Shown: positions 37,761 to 47,599, counted from the first letter of the stretch. The stretch: DNA of 51,859 nt from Bacillus timonensis (GCF_000285535.1 NZ_HE610988.1:411955-463813); one strand, 5' to 3'. Numbers and translations: made by a program. Notes: generated by a model from the letters alone, not told the origin.

Positions 37761-38096
37761 ACAATCAGAAGTAACTCAATTTTGGATAAGAGAGAATGTC
37801 TGCTTCATTTATCTGCCTTTCAGACATCAACACTCACCCCTGCTAGTTAAAAATCATTTGTAGCACACCAATACGCCTAACAAGTAGCATACGAATTTTC
37901 ATGGTGACAAAAACATATGACACCGCTTTAAAGTCAGGGCGGATTTACCGTTTATTTTAATAAACCCCAAATACATCAATAAAAAAGAAGCAGTTCAATT
38001 CAGTTGCGAATAGCGCTGTTACTTGGTGTGCTAATTTAGTTTTTGTATTCAAAATCCGAACCCGATAGCAAAATTTGGCATTCTCTTTACATATTT

Positions 38097-38120
38097 AAAG
38101 CCCTCCAAGTGGAGGGCTTT
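38097..38120 (-). terminator. Terminator of leuS
   Basis: AAAGCCCTCC and GGAGGGCTTT form a 10-base stem with a 4-base loop; T-rich sequence follows on the minus strand. Confidence 0.9.
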
Positions 38121-38124
38121 CGTA

Positions 38125-40542
38125 TTAATTCGCTACGATATTCACTAGTTTTCCAGGTACAGCAATCACTTTACGAACTGTTTTACCTTCAATCTGTTCT
38201 TTGACTGGATCAGCACCCATTGCAATTTGTTCAAGTACTTCTTTTGATGCATCAGCAGGAACATGAAGCTTTGCTTTCACTTTTCCATTGACCTGAATGA
38301 CAATCTCAATTTCAGATTCCACTAATTTTGCTTCATCAAATGCTGGCCATGATTCATAGGCAATTGTTCCTGTATTACCAAGCTTTTCCCAAAGCTCTTC
38401 CGCAAGGTGTGGAGCAACTGGAGCAAGTAATTTTACAAATCCTTCAATGAATGGCTTTGGTAATTCAGATGCCTTGTAAGCATCATTGATAAACACCATT
38501 AATTGTGAAATGGCAGTATTAAAATGTAATGCTTCGTAATCCTCTGTCACCTTTTTCACTGTTTGGTGATACACCCGTTCAAGTGAAGTATCATTTGAAT
38601 CAGCTTTTACTTTTGATGAGATGTTTCCATTGTCATCGATAAGTAAACGCCAAATCCGATCAAGGAAACGACGAGAACCATCAAGGCCGTTTGTTGACCA
38701 TGCGATAGAAGCATCTAATGGTCCCATGAACATTTCGTATAAACGAAGTGTATCTGCACCATGAGAATGAATAATATCATCAGGGTTTACAACATTTCCT
38801 TTTGACTTACTCATTTTTTCGTTACCTTCTCCAAGAATCATCCCTTGGTTGAAAAGCTTTTGGAATGGTTCTTTCGTTGAAACCACGCCAATATCATAAA
38901 GTACCTTATGCCAAAATCTTGCATATAACAAGTGAAGAACGGCATGCTCTGCCCCACCGATATATATATCAACTGGTAACCATTCTTTTAATTTTTCTGG
39001 GTCAGCCAGAGCTTCTTCATTGTGTGGGTCAATATAACGTAAATAGTACCAGCAGCTACCTGCCCATTGTGGCATTGTGTTTGTTTCACGACGACCTTTT
39101 TTACCTGTCTTTTCATCAACGACATTTACCCATTCAGAGATATTTGCTAGTGGTGATTCTCCAGTTCCTGATGGTTTGATTTCCTTCGTTTTTGGAAGCA
39201 TAAGCGGAAGCTCTTCCTCCGGAACAGTAGTCATAGTTCCATCTTCCCATTGAATGATAGGAATCGGTTCACCCCAATAACGCTGACGACTAAATAACCA
39301 ATCACGTAGTTTGTAGGTAATTTCCTTTTTACCAATCTTATTTTCTTCAAGCCAAGCAATCATTTTACTAATTGCTTCTTCTTTATTTAAACCATTTAAG
39401 AAGCCTGAATTAACATGGCCACCATCGCCAATATATGCCTCCTTGGAAACATCTCCACCGGCAACGACCTCTTTAATCGGTAACTCAAATTTCACGGCAA
39501 ATTCATAGTCACGCTCATCATGGGCTGGAACTGCCATAATTGCACCTGTTCCATAGCTCATTAGGACGTAATCCGCAATCCAAATTGGCATTTTTTCTTG
39601 GTTTACAGGGTTGATTGCATAGGCACCTGTGAATACACCCGTTTTCTCTTTTGCTAAGTCTGTACGTTCTAAATCACTCTTACTCTTGATTTTGTCTAAG
39701 TAGGCATTAACTGCTGCCTTTTGCTCAGGTGTCGTGATTTTATCAACAAATGGATGCTCAGGAGCAAGTACCGCATAAGTAGCACCAAATAAAGTATCCG
39801 GACGCGTTGTAAATACAGTGAATGTTTCATCATGCCCATCAATGGAAAATGTAACATGCGCTCCTTCAGAACGACCAATCCAGTTGCGTTGCATTTCCTT
39901 TAAGCTTTCCGGCCAATCAAGTTCTTCTAAATCTTCAAGTAAACGCTCAGCATATGCAGTTATTCGTAATACCCACTGTCTCATAGGGCGTCTTTCTACT
40001 GGATGGCCTCCGCGCTCACTTTTTCCATCAATTACTTCTTCGTTTGCTAATACTGTACCTAGTGCCGGACACCAGTTAACAGGAATTTCATCCACATATG
40101 CTAAACCTTTCTCATATAGCTTTGTGAAGATCCATTGAGTCCATTTATAGTAGTTAGGATCTGTTGTATTAATTTCACGATCCCAATCATATGAAAATCC
40201 GAGTTCCTTAATTTGACGTCGGAAAGTATTGATATTTTTCTCGGTGAATTCAGCAGGGTCGTTTCCTGTATCTAACGCATATTGCTCTGCTGGTAACCCG
40301 AATGCATCCCATCCCATTGGGTGAAGTACATTGTACCCTTGCATTCTCTTCATTCTCGCTAAAATATCAGTAGCTGTATACCCCTCTGGGTGGCCTACAT
40401 GTAGTCCAGCACCTGAAGGATATGGGAACATATCTAATGCATAAAATTTGCGCTTTCCTTTGTCTTCAGTTGTCTTAAATGTTTTGTTTTGTTCCCAGTA
40501 CTGCTGCCACTTTTTCTCAATCTTTTGGTGATTAAAACTCAT
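38125..40542 (-). CDS. leuS: Leucyl-tRNA synthetase
   Basis: Class I aminoacyl-tRNA synthetase of 805 residues, matching bacterial LeuRS. It has the HIGH-type motif HVGH at 48-51, and a CP1 editing domain with [12 protein letters not shown] and [20 protein letters not shown] follows near residue 577, and the C-terminal anticodon-binding and QVNGKVKAK region closes the protein. ATG 40542 follows AAGGAGG. Expression is controlled by the T-box leader immediately upstream. Confidence 0.98.
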   Translation of the reverse strand: MSFNHQKIEKKWQQYWEQNKTFKTTEDKGKRKFYALDMFPYPSGAGLHVGHPEGYTATDILARMKRMQGYNVLHPMGWDAFGLPAEQYALDTGNDPAEFTEKNINTFRRQIKELGFSYDWDREINTTDPNYYKWTQWIFTKLYEKGLAYVDEIPVNWCPALGTVLANEEVIDGKSERGGHPVERRPMRQWVLRITAYAERLLEDLEELDWPESLKEMQRNWIGRSEGAHVTFSIDGHDETFTVFTTRPDTLFGATYAVLAPEHPFVDKITTPEQKAAVNAYLDKIKSKSDLERTDLAKEKTGVFTGAYAINPVNQEKMPIWIADYVLMSYGTGAIMAVPAHDERDYEFAVKFELPIKEVVAGGDVSKEAYIGDGGHVNSGFLNGLNKEEAISKMIAWLEENKIGKKEITYKLRDWLFSRQRYWGEPIPIIQWEDGTMTTVPEEELPLMLPKTKEIKPSGTGESPLANISEWVNVVDEKTGKKGRRETNTMPQWAGSCWYYLRYIDPHNEEALADPEKLKEWLPVDIYIGGAEHAVLHLLYARFWHKVLYDIGVVSTKEPFQKLFNQGMILGEGNEKMSKSKGNVVNPDDIIHSHGADTLRLYEMFMGPLDASIAWSTNGLDGSRRFLDRIWRLLIDDNGNISSKVKADSNDTSLERVYHQTVKKVTEDYEALHFNTAISQLMVFINDAYKASELPKPFIEGFVKLLAPVAPHLAEELWEKLGNTGTIAYESWPAFDEAKLVESEIEIVIQVNGKVKAKLHVPADASKEVLEQIAMGADPVKEQIEGKTVRKVIAVPGKLVNIVAN

Positions 40543-40565
40543 AAGACTTCCTCCTTAATCAGATA

Positions 40566-40848
40566 AAAAAACCTATAAAAAACAAAAAACCTCTAATCCC
40601 AAAAGGGACGAGAGGATATGTATTCTTCCCGCGGTACCACCCACATTAGTGACAAATTGTGCACTCACTTCATTTATCCTTAACGCGGACCATACGATAA
40701 GCACTAGTTTACTTTTGGCATTTCATGCTTATTGCTCAAAGGCGAGTTCATGTTCATCAACGATTGACTTGCACCATCCGTCAACTCTCTAACACGTATG
40801 TAGAACATTACTACTCCTTTTCAACGCCTCTTCAATTTATTGAGTATA
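40566..40848 (-). ncRNA. T-box riboswitch leader of leuS
   Basis: On the minus strand the leader has the conserved T-box GGGTGGTACCGCGGG (40628-40642). Upstream is a stem I region with AGTAGTAA and GATGAACATGAACTCGCC, in which CTC (40744-40746) is the likely leucine specifier codon. A terminator follows (CCTCTCGTCCC with GGGATTAGAGG, then TTTTTT). Uncharged leucyl-tRNA would stabilise the antiterminator and allow leuS expression. Confidence 0.95.
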
Positions 40849-40854
40849 TTCAGT

Positions 40855-40883
40855 ATTGTATAGAATTTGTGTAAGAACTGCAA
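40855..40883 (-). promoter_or_regulatory. Sigma-A promoter of the leuS T-box transcript
   Basis: On the minus strand TTGCAG (40878-40883) and TACAAT (40855-40860) are 17 bases apart. This places transcript start near 40848, just before the T-box stem I. Confidence 0.8.
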
Positions 40884-41080
40884 GTAAAATAGAAAAACTT
40901 GGGCTTTTCCTCCACCATTATTCCCATATTTTTATTACCTAAACATATTCAACAGCAAGAAAAGTGTGAAAGATTATTGTCTAAAACATGCATAAAAAGG
41001 GCGTTTAAACCCTTATCACTATTGGAAAGTTGCTTATATGCTCACCCTTTCACAAACTGTACACAGATTAAGACGAAAAA

Positions 41081-41130
41081 CGTGATTTATATCACTCTTC
41101 AGGGTCCCCCCTCTGAATATGATAAAGGTG
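41081..41130 (+). promoter_or_regulatory. Fnr-type operator and promoter of nirK
   Basis: CGTGATTTATATCACT (41081-41096) has perfect GTGAT/ATCAC arms and fits the CRP/Fnr consensus TGTGA-N6-TCACA. TATGAT at 41118-41123 is a good -10, giving a start near 41130. The operator centre (41088.5) then falls at -41.5, the classical class II activator position. No -35 hexamer is evident, as expected for an activated promoter. Confidence 0.75.
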
Positions 41131-41181
41131 TAGAAGGAAATGAAAAACCAAACAATAACCGAGTTCAAGGGGGTAAACAGT

Positions 41182-42243
41182 ATGAACAAGAAAGTGAAAT
41201 GGTTACTCGCATCTTTGGTGGGAACTTCAATTGTTTTATCTGGTTGTGGGAAGCAAGAGGTAGCATTAGAAAAGAAGGTCGAGGCAGAAACAACTGCTTC
41301 AGATACAATGACAGGGGAAATTATCGCCCCACACAAAGACCTTAACCAAGAACCTGTTCCATTAAAAGTAGAAAGAGTTTCTGAGGATGTTGTAAACGTT
41401 GAGATGACTGCACAGATTACTGACATTGAAATTGATAAAGGCTACACCTACAAAGCATGGACCTTTAATGGGGAAGCACCAGGACCTGTGGTAGTTGTAA
41501 ACGAAGGTGACACCATTAATTTTACACTTAAAAATATGGATCCAGCTATCCCTCACAGCATGGACTTTCACGCTGTACATGCTTCACCTTCAAAGGATTT
41601 CATTGATGTAATGCCAGATGAGAGTGGAACATTCTCTTATCCAGCAAACAAACCGGGAGTTTTCATGTATCACTGTGGTACAAAACCTGTGTTATCACAT
41701 ATTGCAAACGGCATGCATGGAACCATTATTGTAAAACCGAAAAATGGCTATCCGACAGATAATGAGATTGATAGAGAATACCTTATCATCCAAAACGAAT
41801 GGTATAAATACAATGATTTAGATGACATGACAAACGGTGTACCTAGCCAAGTCGTATTTTCAACAAAAGCTCTTAAAGAAGGAGACTTAAATACGAATGG
41901 TGATACTTTCTCATTAAAAGAAACACCACTACTTGCAAAAGTAGGAGACAAGGTTAGACTTTACATTAATAATGTAGGTCCAAATGAAGTGAGCTCTTTC
42001 CATGTAGTAGGTACAATATTTGACGACGTGTATATCGACGGTAACCCATACAATCATATGGAAGGACTACAAACAGTTATGCTTCCTGCAAGCGGTGGAG
42101 CAGTTGTAGAATTCACCGTAATGAAAGAAGGAACATACTCAATCGTTACCCATCAATTTAACCACGTTCAAAAAGGAGCAGCAGCATTGTTAAAGGTGAC
42201 TGCAGATGGAAAAGATGATGGAAGTGCAGCAGCTGGGCATTAA
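41182..42243 (+). CDS. nirK: Copper-containing nitrite reductase, lipoprotein form
   Basis: Reduces nitrite to nitric oxide on the outer face of the membrane. The 353 residues carry a lipoprotein signal with lipidated Cys22 (IVLSGC), then two cupredoxin domains. Type 1 copper ligands are His125, Cys165, His173 and Met178 (YHCGTKPVLSHIANGM). Type 2 ligands are His130, His164 and a C-terminal His in THQFNH (324). Catalytic Asp128 and His274 (SSFHVVG) are present. It closely resembles the Geobacillus-type NirK. ATG 41182 follows AAGGGGG by 8 bases. No other denitrification gene is in the window; a terminator follows. Confidence 0.93.
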   Translation: MNKKVKWLLASLVGTSIVLSGCGKQEVALEKKVEAETTASDTMTGEIIAPHKDLNQEPVPLKVERVSEDVVNVEMTAQITDIEIDKGYTYKAWTFNGEAPGPVVVVNEGDTINFTLKNMDPAIPHSMDFHAVHASPSKDFIDVMPDESGTFSYPANKPGVFMYHCGTKPVLSHIANGMHGTIIVKPKNGYPTDNEIDREYLIIQNEWYKYNDLDDMTNGVPSQVVFSTKALKEGDLNTNGDTFSLKETPLLAKVGDKVRLYINNVGPNEVSSFHVVGTIFDDVYIDGNPYNHMEGLQTVMLPASGGAVVEFTVMKEGTYSIVTHQFNHVQKGAAALLKVTADGKDDGSAAAGH

Positions 42244-42340
42244 AAAAGACCCTATAAAAAAGTACACAACCGGCACTCCTTTACACGGTCAACCAAAAAA
42301 GTCTATATAAAGTTTACCATAAAAATAGAAAAAAAGCAGA

Positions 42341-42370
42341 AAAAGAATCTCAAATTCTGAGATTCTTTTT
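42341..42370. terminator. Bidirectional terminator between nirK and bdhA
   Basis: AAAAGAATCTCA and TGAGATTCTTTT form a 12-base stem with a run on both sides. Confidence 0.9.
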
Positions 42371-42376
42371 CTATTT

Positions 42377-43153
42377 CTATTGAGCCGTATAACCTCCATC
42401 GATTACACAAGCCTGACCTGTTATTCCCTTTCCATGCTCACTTGCTAAAAATAGCACATAATTCGCGATCTCATTTACTGCTAATAAACGTTTTTGTGGC
42501 ACGAGTGGGTAAATAACATCTTCTAACACTTTTTCCACATCAACATTTCTTGTCTTAGCTAAATCTACTAACTGGTTTCTCACAAGTGGTGTATCTACAT
42601 ACCCAGGGCAGACAGCATTCACAGTAATCCCATGCTCTGCACCTTCTAAGGCCGCAACCTTTGTTAATCCAATTACACCATGCTTTGCACTATTATAAGC
42701 AGCTTTTCCAGCAAAGCCTATTAAACCATTAATGGATGCCATATTAATTATCCGACCAAATTTCTGTTGTTTCATAATCGGAAAAATATGCTTGGTCGTT
42801 ACAAACGGTGCTGTTAGCATAACTGATAGTAAAAGTTCAAACTTTTCTTTTGGAAATTCTTCAATTGGGGATACATGCTGAAGCCCTGCATTATTGATTA
42901 AACAATCAATCCTTCCGTACCTCGAAACTGCATGATTAATCATCTCAATTATTTCTGCCTCATTTGTAACATTACATTTTAATCCGATTGCTTCATAACC
43001 TGATTTTTGAAGCTGTAATGCAGAATTTTTCACCTCTGCGGCATCTATATCTGTTAACACCACACGTGCGCCATTTTCAGCAAAGATTTTTCCGATTTCA
43101 AAGCCAATCCCACGTGCAGCACCGGTGATTAAAATGACTTGATTTTTAACCAT
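42377..43153 (-). CDS. bdhA: 3-hydroxybutyrate dehydrogenase (SDR family)
   Basis: Oxidises (R)-3-hydroxybutyrate to acetoacetate with NAD+. It is a 258-residue short-chain dehydrogenase with TGAARGIG cofactor motif, NNAG, and a catalytic Ser/Tyr/Lys set (NMASINGLIGFAGKAAYNSAKH). The segments LQHVSPIEEFP and CPGYVDTPLVRNQ are typical of BdhA. It is downstream of the GntP-type permease (9 bases) in one operon. ATG 43153 follows AGGAGG. Confidence 0.9.
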   Translation of the reverse strand: MVKNQVILITGAARGIGFEIGKIFAENGARVVLTDIDAAEVKNSALQLQKSGYEAIGLKCNVTNEAEIIEMINHAVSRYGRIDCLINNAGLQHVSPIEEFPKEKFELLLSVMLTAPFVTTKHIFPIMKQQKFGRIINMASINGLIGFAGKAAYNSAKHGVIGLTKVAALEGAEHGITVNAVCPGYVDTPLVRNQLVDLAKTRNVDVEKVLEDVIYPLVPQKRLLAVNEIANYVLFLASEHGKGITGQACVIDGGYTAQ

Positions 43154-43162
43154 AATGTCCTC

Positions 43163-44482
43163 CTAAATTCCGAGACCTAATGAGAATAAAATAATAGCGA
43201 TAGCTACCCCTATTGTTGGAACAATCACAGTTAACGCTCCAACCGCACCATATGCATCCTTATGTGACTCTCCACAAATAGAGCGAACGGTAGTTACTAC
43301 ATAGCCATTATGTGGAAGTGAATCTAAAGCACCTGAGGAAATAGCAGCAACCCTATGAAGGGCTTCTGGATTAACCCCTAAATCCATGTAATGCGGAGCT
43401 AGAAGTGGTAGTGCAATTGCTTGACCTCCTGAAGCAGATCCTGTCATCCCGGCAATAACACTAACTGCGATTGCTCCTCCAATTAAAGGACTTCCAGGTA
43501 TATTTGTCATCGCATCAACTGCCACTTGAAATGCAGGCACTGCTTTTGCAACTCCACCAAAACCAACTACGGCTGCTGTATTGCCGATTGCTATCAACGC
43601 ACCCATGGTTCCATCTGAAAGAGCTTTTCCAACGGATGTAAAATACTTACGATTCAATAAATAAGTTGAAATAACCCCACCTAATAAAGCAATGATGAGG
43701 GCAGATTGTGCAAGCTTATCATGAAAGAAAAATGAAATAATAAGAACCACGACTAACGGAATAAGTCCTGTAATTGGATGTGGCAGTTCTTTATTTTCAA
43801 CAATTGGGTCATTTTCCCTTGAAACAAACGTTTCTCCTCTTGCAACTGCCTTATTAATCATACGTTTTAACCACCAGCCGCCAAAAATCATCATAAATAC
43901 CGCAACAATTAAGCTTACTTCCCAGCCCGCTAATGGTGATGTACCTAAAAATTCGATGGGAATCCAGTTTTGGATTTCTGGTGATCCAGCAGATGTCATT
44001 GTAAATGTTACAGATCCGAATGCTAATGTTGCTGGAATAAATCTTCTCGGTAAATTTGCTTCTTTAAATAGGCTAATCGCCATTGGATAAACAGAGAACG
44101 CTACGACGAATAAACTCACTCCGCCATACGTTAAAACTGCACAGGCAAGTACAATTGCAAAAATGGCAAATCTCATCCCAAGTTTATCTACAATCCACTT
44201 TGATACACTATCAGCAGCACCACTATCCTCCATCACCTTTCCAAAGATGGCACCTAGTAGGAACATGAGGTACCAGGACGTAACGAAGCTTGAGAATCCA
44301 CTCATATAATTTCCAACAAAATTAGCTTCCCCCTCACCCACCAACTGCGGAAATAATGGCAATCCACTTAACACTGCAACAAACAAAGCACATAAAGGTC
44401 CCGCTATTAAAAGGTTCATTCCCCTCATTGTTAGAACAATAAGCAGCACTAGGCCGCCAATCAGCCCTATCATACTAAGCAT
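43163..44482 (-). CDS. GntP-family permease, probable 3-hydroxybutyrate transporter
   Basis: A 439-residue membrane protein with about 12-14 hydrophobic segments and the GntP motifs LMFLLGAIFGKVMEDSGAA and MTGSASGGQAIALPLL. In Bacillus, related permeases (YxjC) neighbour bdhA. Pairing with bdhA and a sigma-54 activator points to uptake of 3-hydroxybutyrate or a similar short-chain hydroxy acid. ATG 44482 follows GGGGG by 7 bases. It is the first gene of the operon. Confidence 0.87.
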   Translation of the reverse strand: MLSMIGLIGGLVLLIVLTMRGMNLLIAGPLCALFVAVLSGLPLFPQLVGEGEANFVGNYMSGFSSFVTSWYLMFLLGAIFGKVMEDSGAADSVSKWIVDKLGMRFAIFAIVLACAVLTYGGVSLFVVAFSVYPMAISLFKEANLPRRFIPATLAFGSVTFTMTSAGSPEIQNWIPIEFLGTSPLAGWEVSLIVAVFMMIFGGWWLKRMINKAVARGETFVSRENDPIVENKELPHPITGLIPLVVVLIISFFFHDKLAQSALIIALLGGVISTYLLNRKYFTSVGKALSDGTMGALIAIGNTAAVVGFGGVAKAVPAFQVAVDAMTNIPGSPLIGGAIAVSVIAGMTGSASGGQAIALPLLAPHYMDLGVNPEALHRVAAISSGALDSLPHNGYVVTTVRSICGESHKDAYGAVGALTVIVPTIGVAIAIILFSLGLGI

Positions 44483-44505
44483 TTTGTATCCCCCTCACTT
44501 AATTA

Positions 44506-44519
44506 AGTAACCGTTTTCA
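44506..44519 (-). promoter_or_regulatory. cre-like site in the leader of the permease-bdhA operon
   Basis: On the minus strand TGAAAACGGTTACT fits TGWAARCGYTWNCW with one mismatch. It lies about 85-95 bases downstream of the predicted sigma-54 start, where bound CcpA could act as a roadblock. Confidence 0.55.
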
Positions 44520-44612
44520 ATTCTTTGATTGTCGTTTGGTAATTATTACTGACTCATTGAATTTTCATGATTTATCACCATCCATTTAGATAAAATTTTC
44601 AACTAATACTTT

Positions 44613-44628
44613 TGCAAGTGGCGTGCCA
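44613..44628 (-). promoter_or_regulatory. Sigma-54 (-24/-12) promoter of the permease-bdhA operon
   Basis: On the minus strand TGGCACGCCACTTGCA matches the consensus TGGCAC-N5-TTGCA exactly. Predicted transcript start is near 44601, about 120 bases before the permease ATG. Confidence 0.92.
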
Positions 44629-44681
44629 ACTTATGAAAAGTCATAAAATCGCCAAATATTAAGTTCAAATGATTTAGTATA

Positions 44682-44786
44682 TTCCAGTTTTCTGGAATGC
44701 TAGATTTTTAATTTCGAATGAAAACCTATATGATTGGGCTAAAAAAAGATTCCAGATAACCGGAATCGAGTTCCGGAAATCTGGAA
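44682..44786. promoter_or_regulatory. Three 16-base operator-like inverted repeats (upstream activator sites)
   Basis: TTCCAG-TTTT-CTGGAA (44682-44697), TTCCAG-ATAA-CCGGAA (44750-44765) and TTCCGG-AAAT-CTGGAA (44771-44786). The last two have centres 21 bases apart, on the same helix face. The set is about 90-180 bases upstream of the sigma-54 start, the usual distance for an enhancer. Confidence 0.85.
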
Positions 44787-44801
44787 TCTATATTTCTAGT
44801 T

Positions 44802-46160
44802 TTAACTTTTAAGTTTTTCGTACATACTAGACTTACTTATACCGAGTGCTTTCGCAGCTAATTGTTTATCATTATGATATTTTTGTAATGTTTTAGCAAG
44901 GACTCTTTTTTCAGTATCGTCAAGGATTTCCTTCAATGTTTTTTGTCCAATTAATAATTTCGGATCATCCATTAAATAATCTGGTAATGATTCAATTTCA
45001 ATTTTCTCACCTGTTGTTAAATGGATAGATGCTTCAATGACATTTTCAAGTTCACGCAGATTTCCAGGCCATTGGTGTGCCTGAAATATGTTCATAACTT
45101 CTTCATCAATAGAGGTTATTCGCTTTCCAGTTCGTTTTGAAGTTCTTTCAACAAAGAACTTTGTTAAGGGTTCAATATCCTCTGGTCTTTCTCGAAGTGG
45201 AGGGATTGTAAACGGGATCACATTGATTCGGTAAAATAAATCCTCCCTAAATCGTTTTTCTACAATCATTTGCTCCAATGGCCGATTTGTCGCTGCAATT
45301 ACACGAACATCCACAGGAATCGGATTCAATGCTCCAACTGGCTCGACTTCTTTTTCCTGAAGTACTCGCAATAACTTAATTTGCATATGCAATGGCATAT
45401 CTCCAACTTCATCTAAAAAAATGGTTCCGCCATGTGCGAGTACAAACTTCCCTTTTTTTCCACCCTTTTTTGCACCGGTAAATGCACCTTCTTCATACCC
45501 GAACAACTCGGATTCTAATAAGTGTTCCGGGATTGCCCCACAATTGATTTTTATAAAAGGATTTTGGCTCCTCTCACTCAATTGATGAATACTATGTGCA
45601 AATAATTCTTTGCCGGTTCCGCTTTCTCCTCTTATTAAAACGGAAATATCCCCTGAAGCGATATTCTTCACTTTTTCTTTTAATTCAAGAATTTGTCTTG
45701 AAGCGGTCTTAATATCATTTAGTGTATATTTCGCTCCATTACTCTCCTGCCAATCTTCAATATATGTTTGGAACTGTGACATCAAGCTCTTTATATGACT
45801 GTTCATTTTACTTAATGCCTTTGTATCTCGAAAAATAACTGCTCCAACAGCACCAATAATTTTGTTATCTAAATAAATCGGAATTCGATTTGCAATCATA
45901 TAATTTCCTTTAATATAATGCGGGCTGCCAATCTCTTCTTCCCCAGTTTGAACTACAATGTGCATCCTACTATTCTCTATGACTTCTGTTACGTGTGTTC
46001 CAATTACTTCTTCACGATTGACCTCTAAAAATTCACAGTAATTTTTGTTAATGTAAACAATGTTTCCTTGATGATTCACCACAACAATCCATTCATAGGC
46101 GCTATCAATGATCGTCTCGAGTATTTTATTTTTGAATTCCATATCATCATGATTAAACAT
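44802..46160 (-). CDS. Sigma-54-dependent transcriptional activator, PAS-AAA+-Fis
   Basis: Bacterial enhancer-binding protein of 452 residues. An N-terminal PAS sensor (residues about 10-125) includes ILETIIDSAYEWIVVVNHQGN. The AAA+ domain follows, with Walker A RGESGTGKE, the sigma-54 contact loop GAFTGA, Walker B GGTIFLDEVGDM and RVIAATNRPLEQMI. A C-terminal Fis-type helix-turn-helix (KQLAAKALGISKSSMYEKL) completes it. It almost certainly activates the adjacent permease-bdhA operon through the three inverted repeats. ATG 46160 lies 11 bases after AAGGGGAG, so the start is the least certain point. The effector sensed is unknown. Confidence 0.9.
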   Translation of the reverse strand: MFNHDDMEFKNKILETIIDSAYEWIVVVNHQGNIVYINKNYCEFLEVNREEVIGTHVTEVIENSRMHIVVQTGEEEIGSPHYIKGNYMIANRIPIYLDNKIIGAVGAVIFRDTKALSKMNSHIKSLMSQFQTYIEDWQESNGAKYTLNDIKTASRQILELKEKVKNIASGDISVLIRGESGTGKELFAHSIHQLSERSQNPFIKINCGAIPEHLLESELFGYEEGAFTGAKKGGKKGKFVLAHGGTIFLDEVGDMPLHMQIKLLRVLQEKEVEPVGALNPIPVDVRVIAATNRPLEQMIVEKRFREDLFYRINVIPFTIPPLRERPEDIEPLTKFFVERTSKRTGKRITSIDEEVMNIFQAHQWPGNLRELENVIEASIHLTTGEKIEIESLPDYLMDDPKLLIGQKTLKEILDDTEKRVLAKTLQKYHNDKQLAAKALGISKSSMYEKLKS

Positions 46161-46225
46161 TTTCCCACACTCTCCCCTTACTCTCATCATATCATCTGAA
46201 TATGAATTCATTAAAGAGGCCAATA

Positions 46226-46262
46226 AAAAAAGAAGACCCGATACAACCGATGTATCAGGCCT
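46226..46262 (-). terminator. Terminator of yttB
   Basis: On the minus strand AAGGCCTGATACA pairs with TGTATCGGGTCTT, followed by CTTTTTTT. It overlaps the yttB stop and separates it from the activator gene. Confidence 0.8.
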
Positions 46263-47445
46263 TCGCTCTTAGGACAATATTGCTTTTATCTCTGAGCTTT
46301 TTGTCATAAATGACAGTTGTAAAAATTGAAACAAATAATAATACTGCTAGGACTGTAAATAACATGCTCATTCCCCATAAATCAACAAGCAATCCACCAA
46401 GGACAGGTCCAATCATTCTGCCACCGGTTGCAGTACTATTTACAATTCCTTGATAAAAGCCTTCTCTTCCTTTTGGGGCAAGATCATTTGCAATCGTAGG
46501 AACTGCAGGCCAAACAAACATTTCACCTACTGTTAAGATAATCATCGCTACTAGAAATCCACTAAATGAACCAGCTGTCGAGACAATGAGAAACGAACAA
46601 ATAAAAATAAGAATTCCTATGATAATTTGTTTTTTCAAGGATTTTGCAAAGTATTTTATCACCATGTTCAGCAATGGCTGCCCGAGAACAATTAAACCAC
46701 CATTCACTGTCCATAATAAGCTATATTGCTTTAAAGTAATTCCGATGTCTTGAGTATAGCTTGAAATAGTTGCCTGCCATTGTACATAGGCCACCCAACA
46801 TAACACATAACCTATACAAAGAATTAACAATGCAGTTAATTTTGACCGGTTTTTTACTGTTTTAGATTGTTCTATTAAGCTCGATTGGGTTGCTTTCTCG
46901 GCATGAATTCCGCGATAACCGAACACCGCCACTAAGAAAAATAAGACATACATAATTGTGTTTGCCATAAAAATATAATCAAATGAATAAGATGCAACAA
47001 ACCCACCGAGCCCTGACCCAATCGCAACACCAAGGTTTTGAGCAATATAAACGGCATTAAATGCCTTTCTCCCACCTTCTGGCCAAACAGCACCCGCCAT
47101 TGCAAACATCGCTGGAAAAACCATTCCTGTACCAAGACCAATGATGGTTAGGAAAATAACATAATGTGGCCAACCATGGTAAAAGGTAAGTCCAGTAAGA
47201 GCCACTAACGAGATTAAAATTCCTGCTAGTATCGCCTTGTACCCACCAATTTTATCAAATAATACGCCACCTACTAAATTACCAATAACGGTTGCACCCG
47301 CATTTACCATTAACACAAGTCCTGCAATAGATAAAGTTTTTCCAAGATGGCCATGAATATAAATGGCATTTAACGGCCATAAAAAAGATGAACCAGTCAC
47401 ATTGATAACCATTCCAATAATGATCATCCAAAGTGCTTTCGGCAT
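46255..47445 (-). CDS. yttB: MFS transporter YttB
   Basis: A 396-residue, 12-segment major facilitator. The loop between segments 2 and 3 has GGVLFDKIGGYKAI (motif A), and the central loop is hydrophilic. Length and neighbourhood (close to ytqA, ytpB) match B. subtilis YttB, a putative drug exporter. Substrate unknown. ATG 47445 follows GGGAGGTG. Confidence 0.86.
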   Translation of the reverse strand: MPKALWMIIIGMVINVTGSSFLWPLNAIYIHGHLGKTLSIAGLVLMVNAGATVIGNLVGGVLFDKIGGYKAILAGILISLVALTGLTFYHGWPHYVIFLTIIGLGTGMVFPAMFAMAGAVWPEGGRKAFNAVYIAQNLGVAIGSGLGGFVASYSFDYIFMANTIMYVLFFLVAVFGYRGIHAEKATQSSLIEQSKTVKNRSKLTALLILCIGYVLCWVAYVQWQATISSYTQDIGITLKQYSLLWTVNGGLIVLGQPLLNMVIKYFAKSLKKQIIIGILIFICSFLIVSTAGSFSGFLVAMIILTVGEMFVWPAVPTIANDLAPKGREGFYQGIVNSTATGGRMIGPVLGGLLVDLWGMSMLFTVLAVLLFVSIFTTVIYDKKLRDKSNIVLRAKA

Positions 47446-47564
47446 ACGGGCACCTCCCTTTTTTATACGTATCTTCGCATATCAAAATTTATTTTATTCC
47501 TTTCCATATCTTTAATCAATTTAAAAAAGTATTCCGATAAATGGACATGTTTAAGGTATGTAAA

Positions 47565-47595
47565 GAACCGACAAGTGAAATCCACTTGTCGGTTC
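47565..47595 (-). terminator. Terminator downstream of the 53-residue gene
   Basis: GAACCGACAAGTG and CACTTGTCGGTTC form a 13-base perfect stem. Confidence 0.88.
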
Positions 47596-47599
47596 TTGT

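Noticed and set aside
40899-41345. A 148-codon plus-strand open frame upstream of nirK
   Set aside because: It crosses the Fnr site, the -10 and the nirK start in another frame, has no binding site, and its translation is unlike any protein family.
41182-42243. A denitrification gene cluster around nirK
   Set aside because: The neighbours are leuS and a hydroxybutyrate operon; no nor, nar or nos gene is present in the window.
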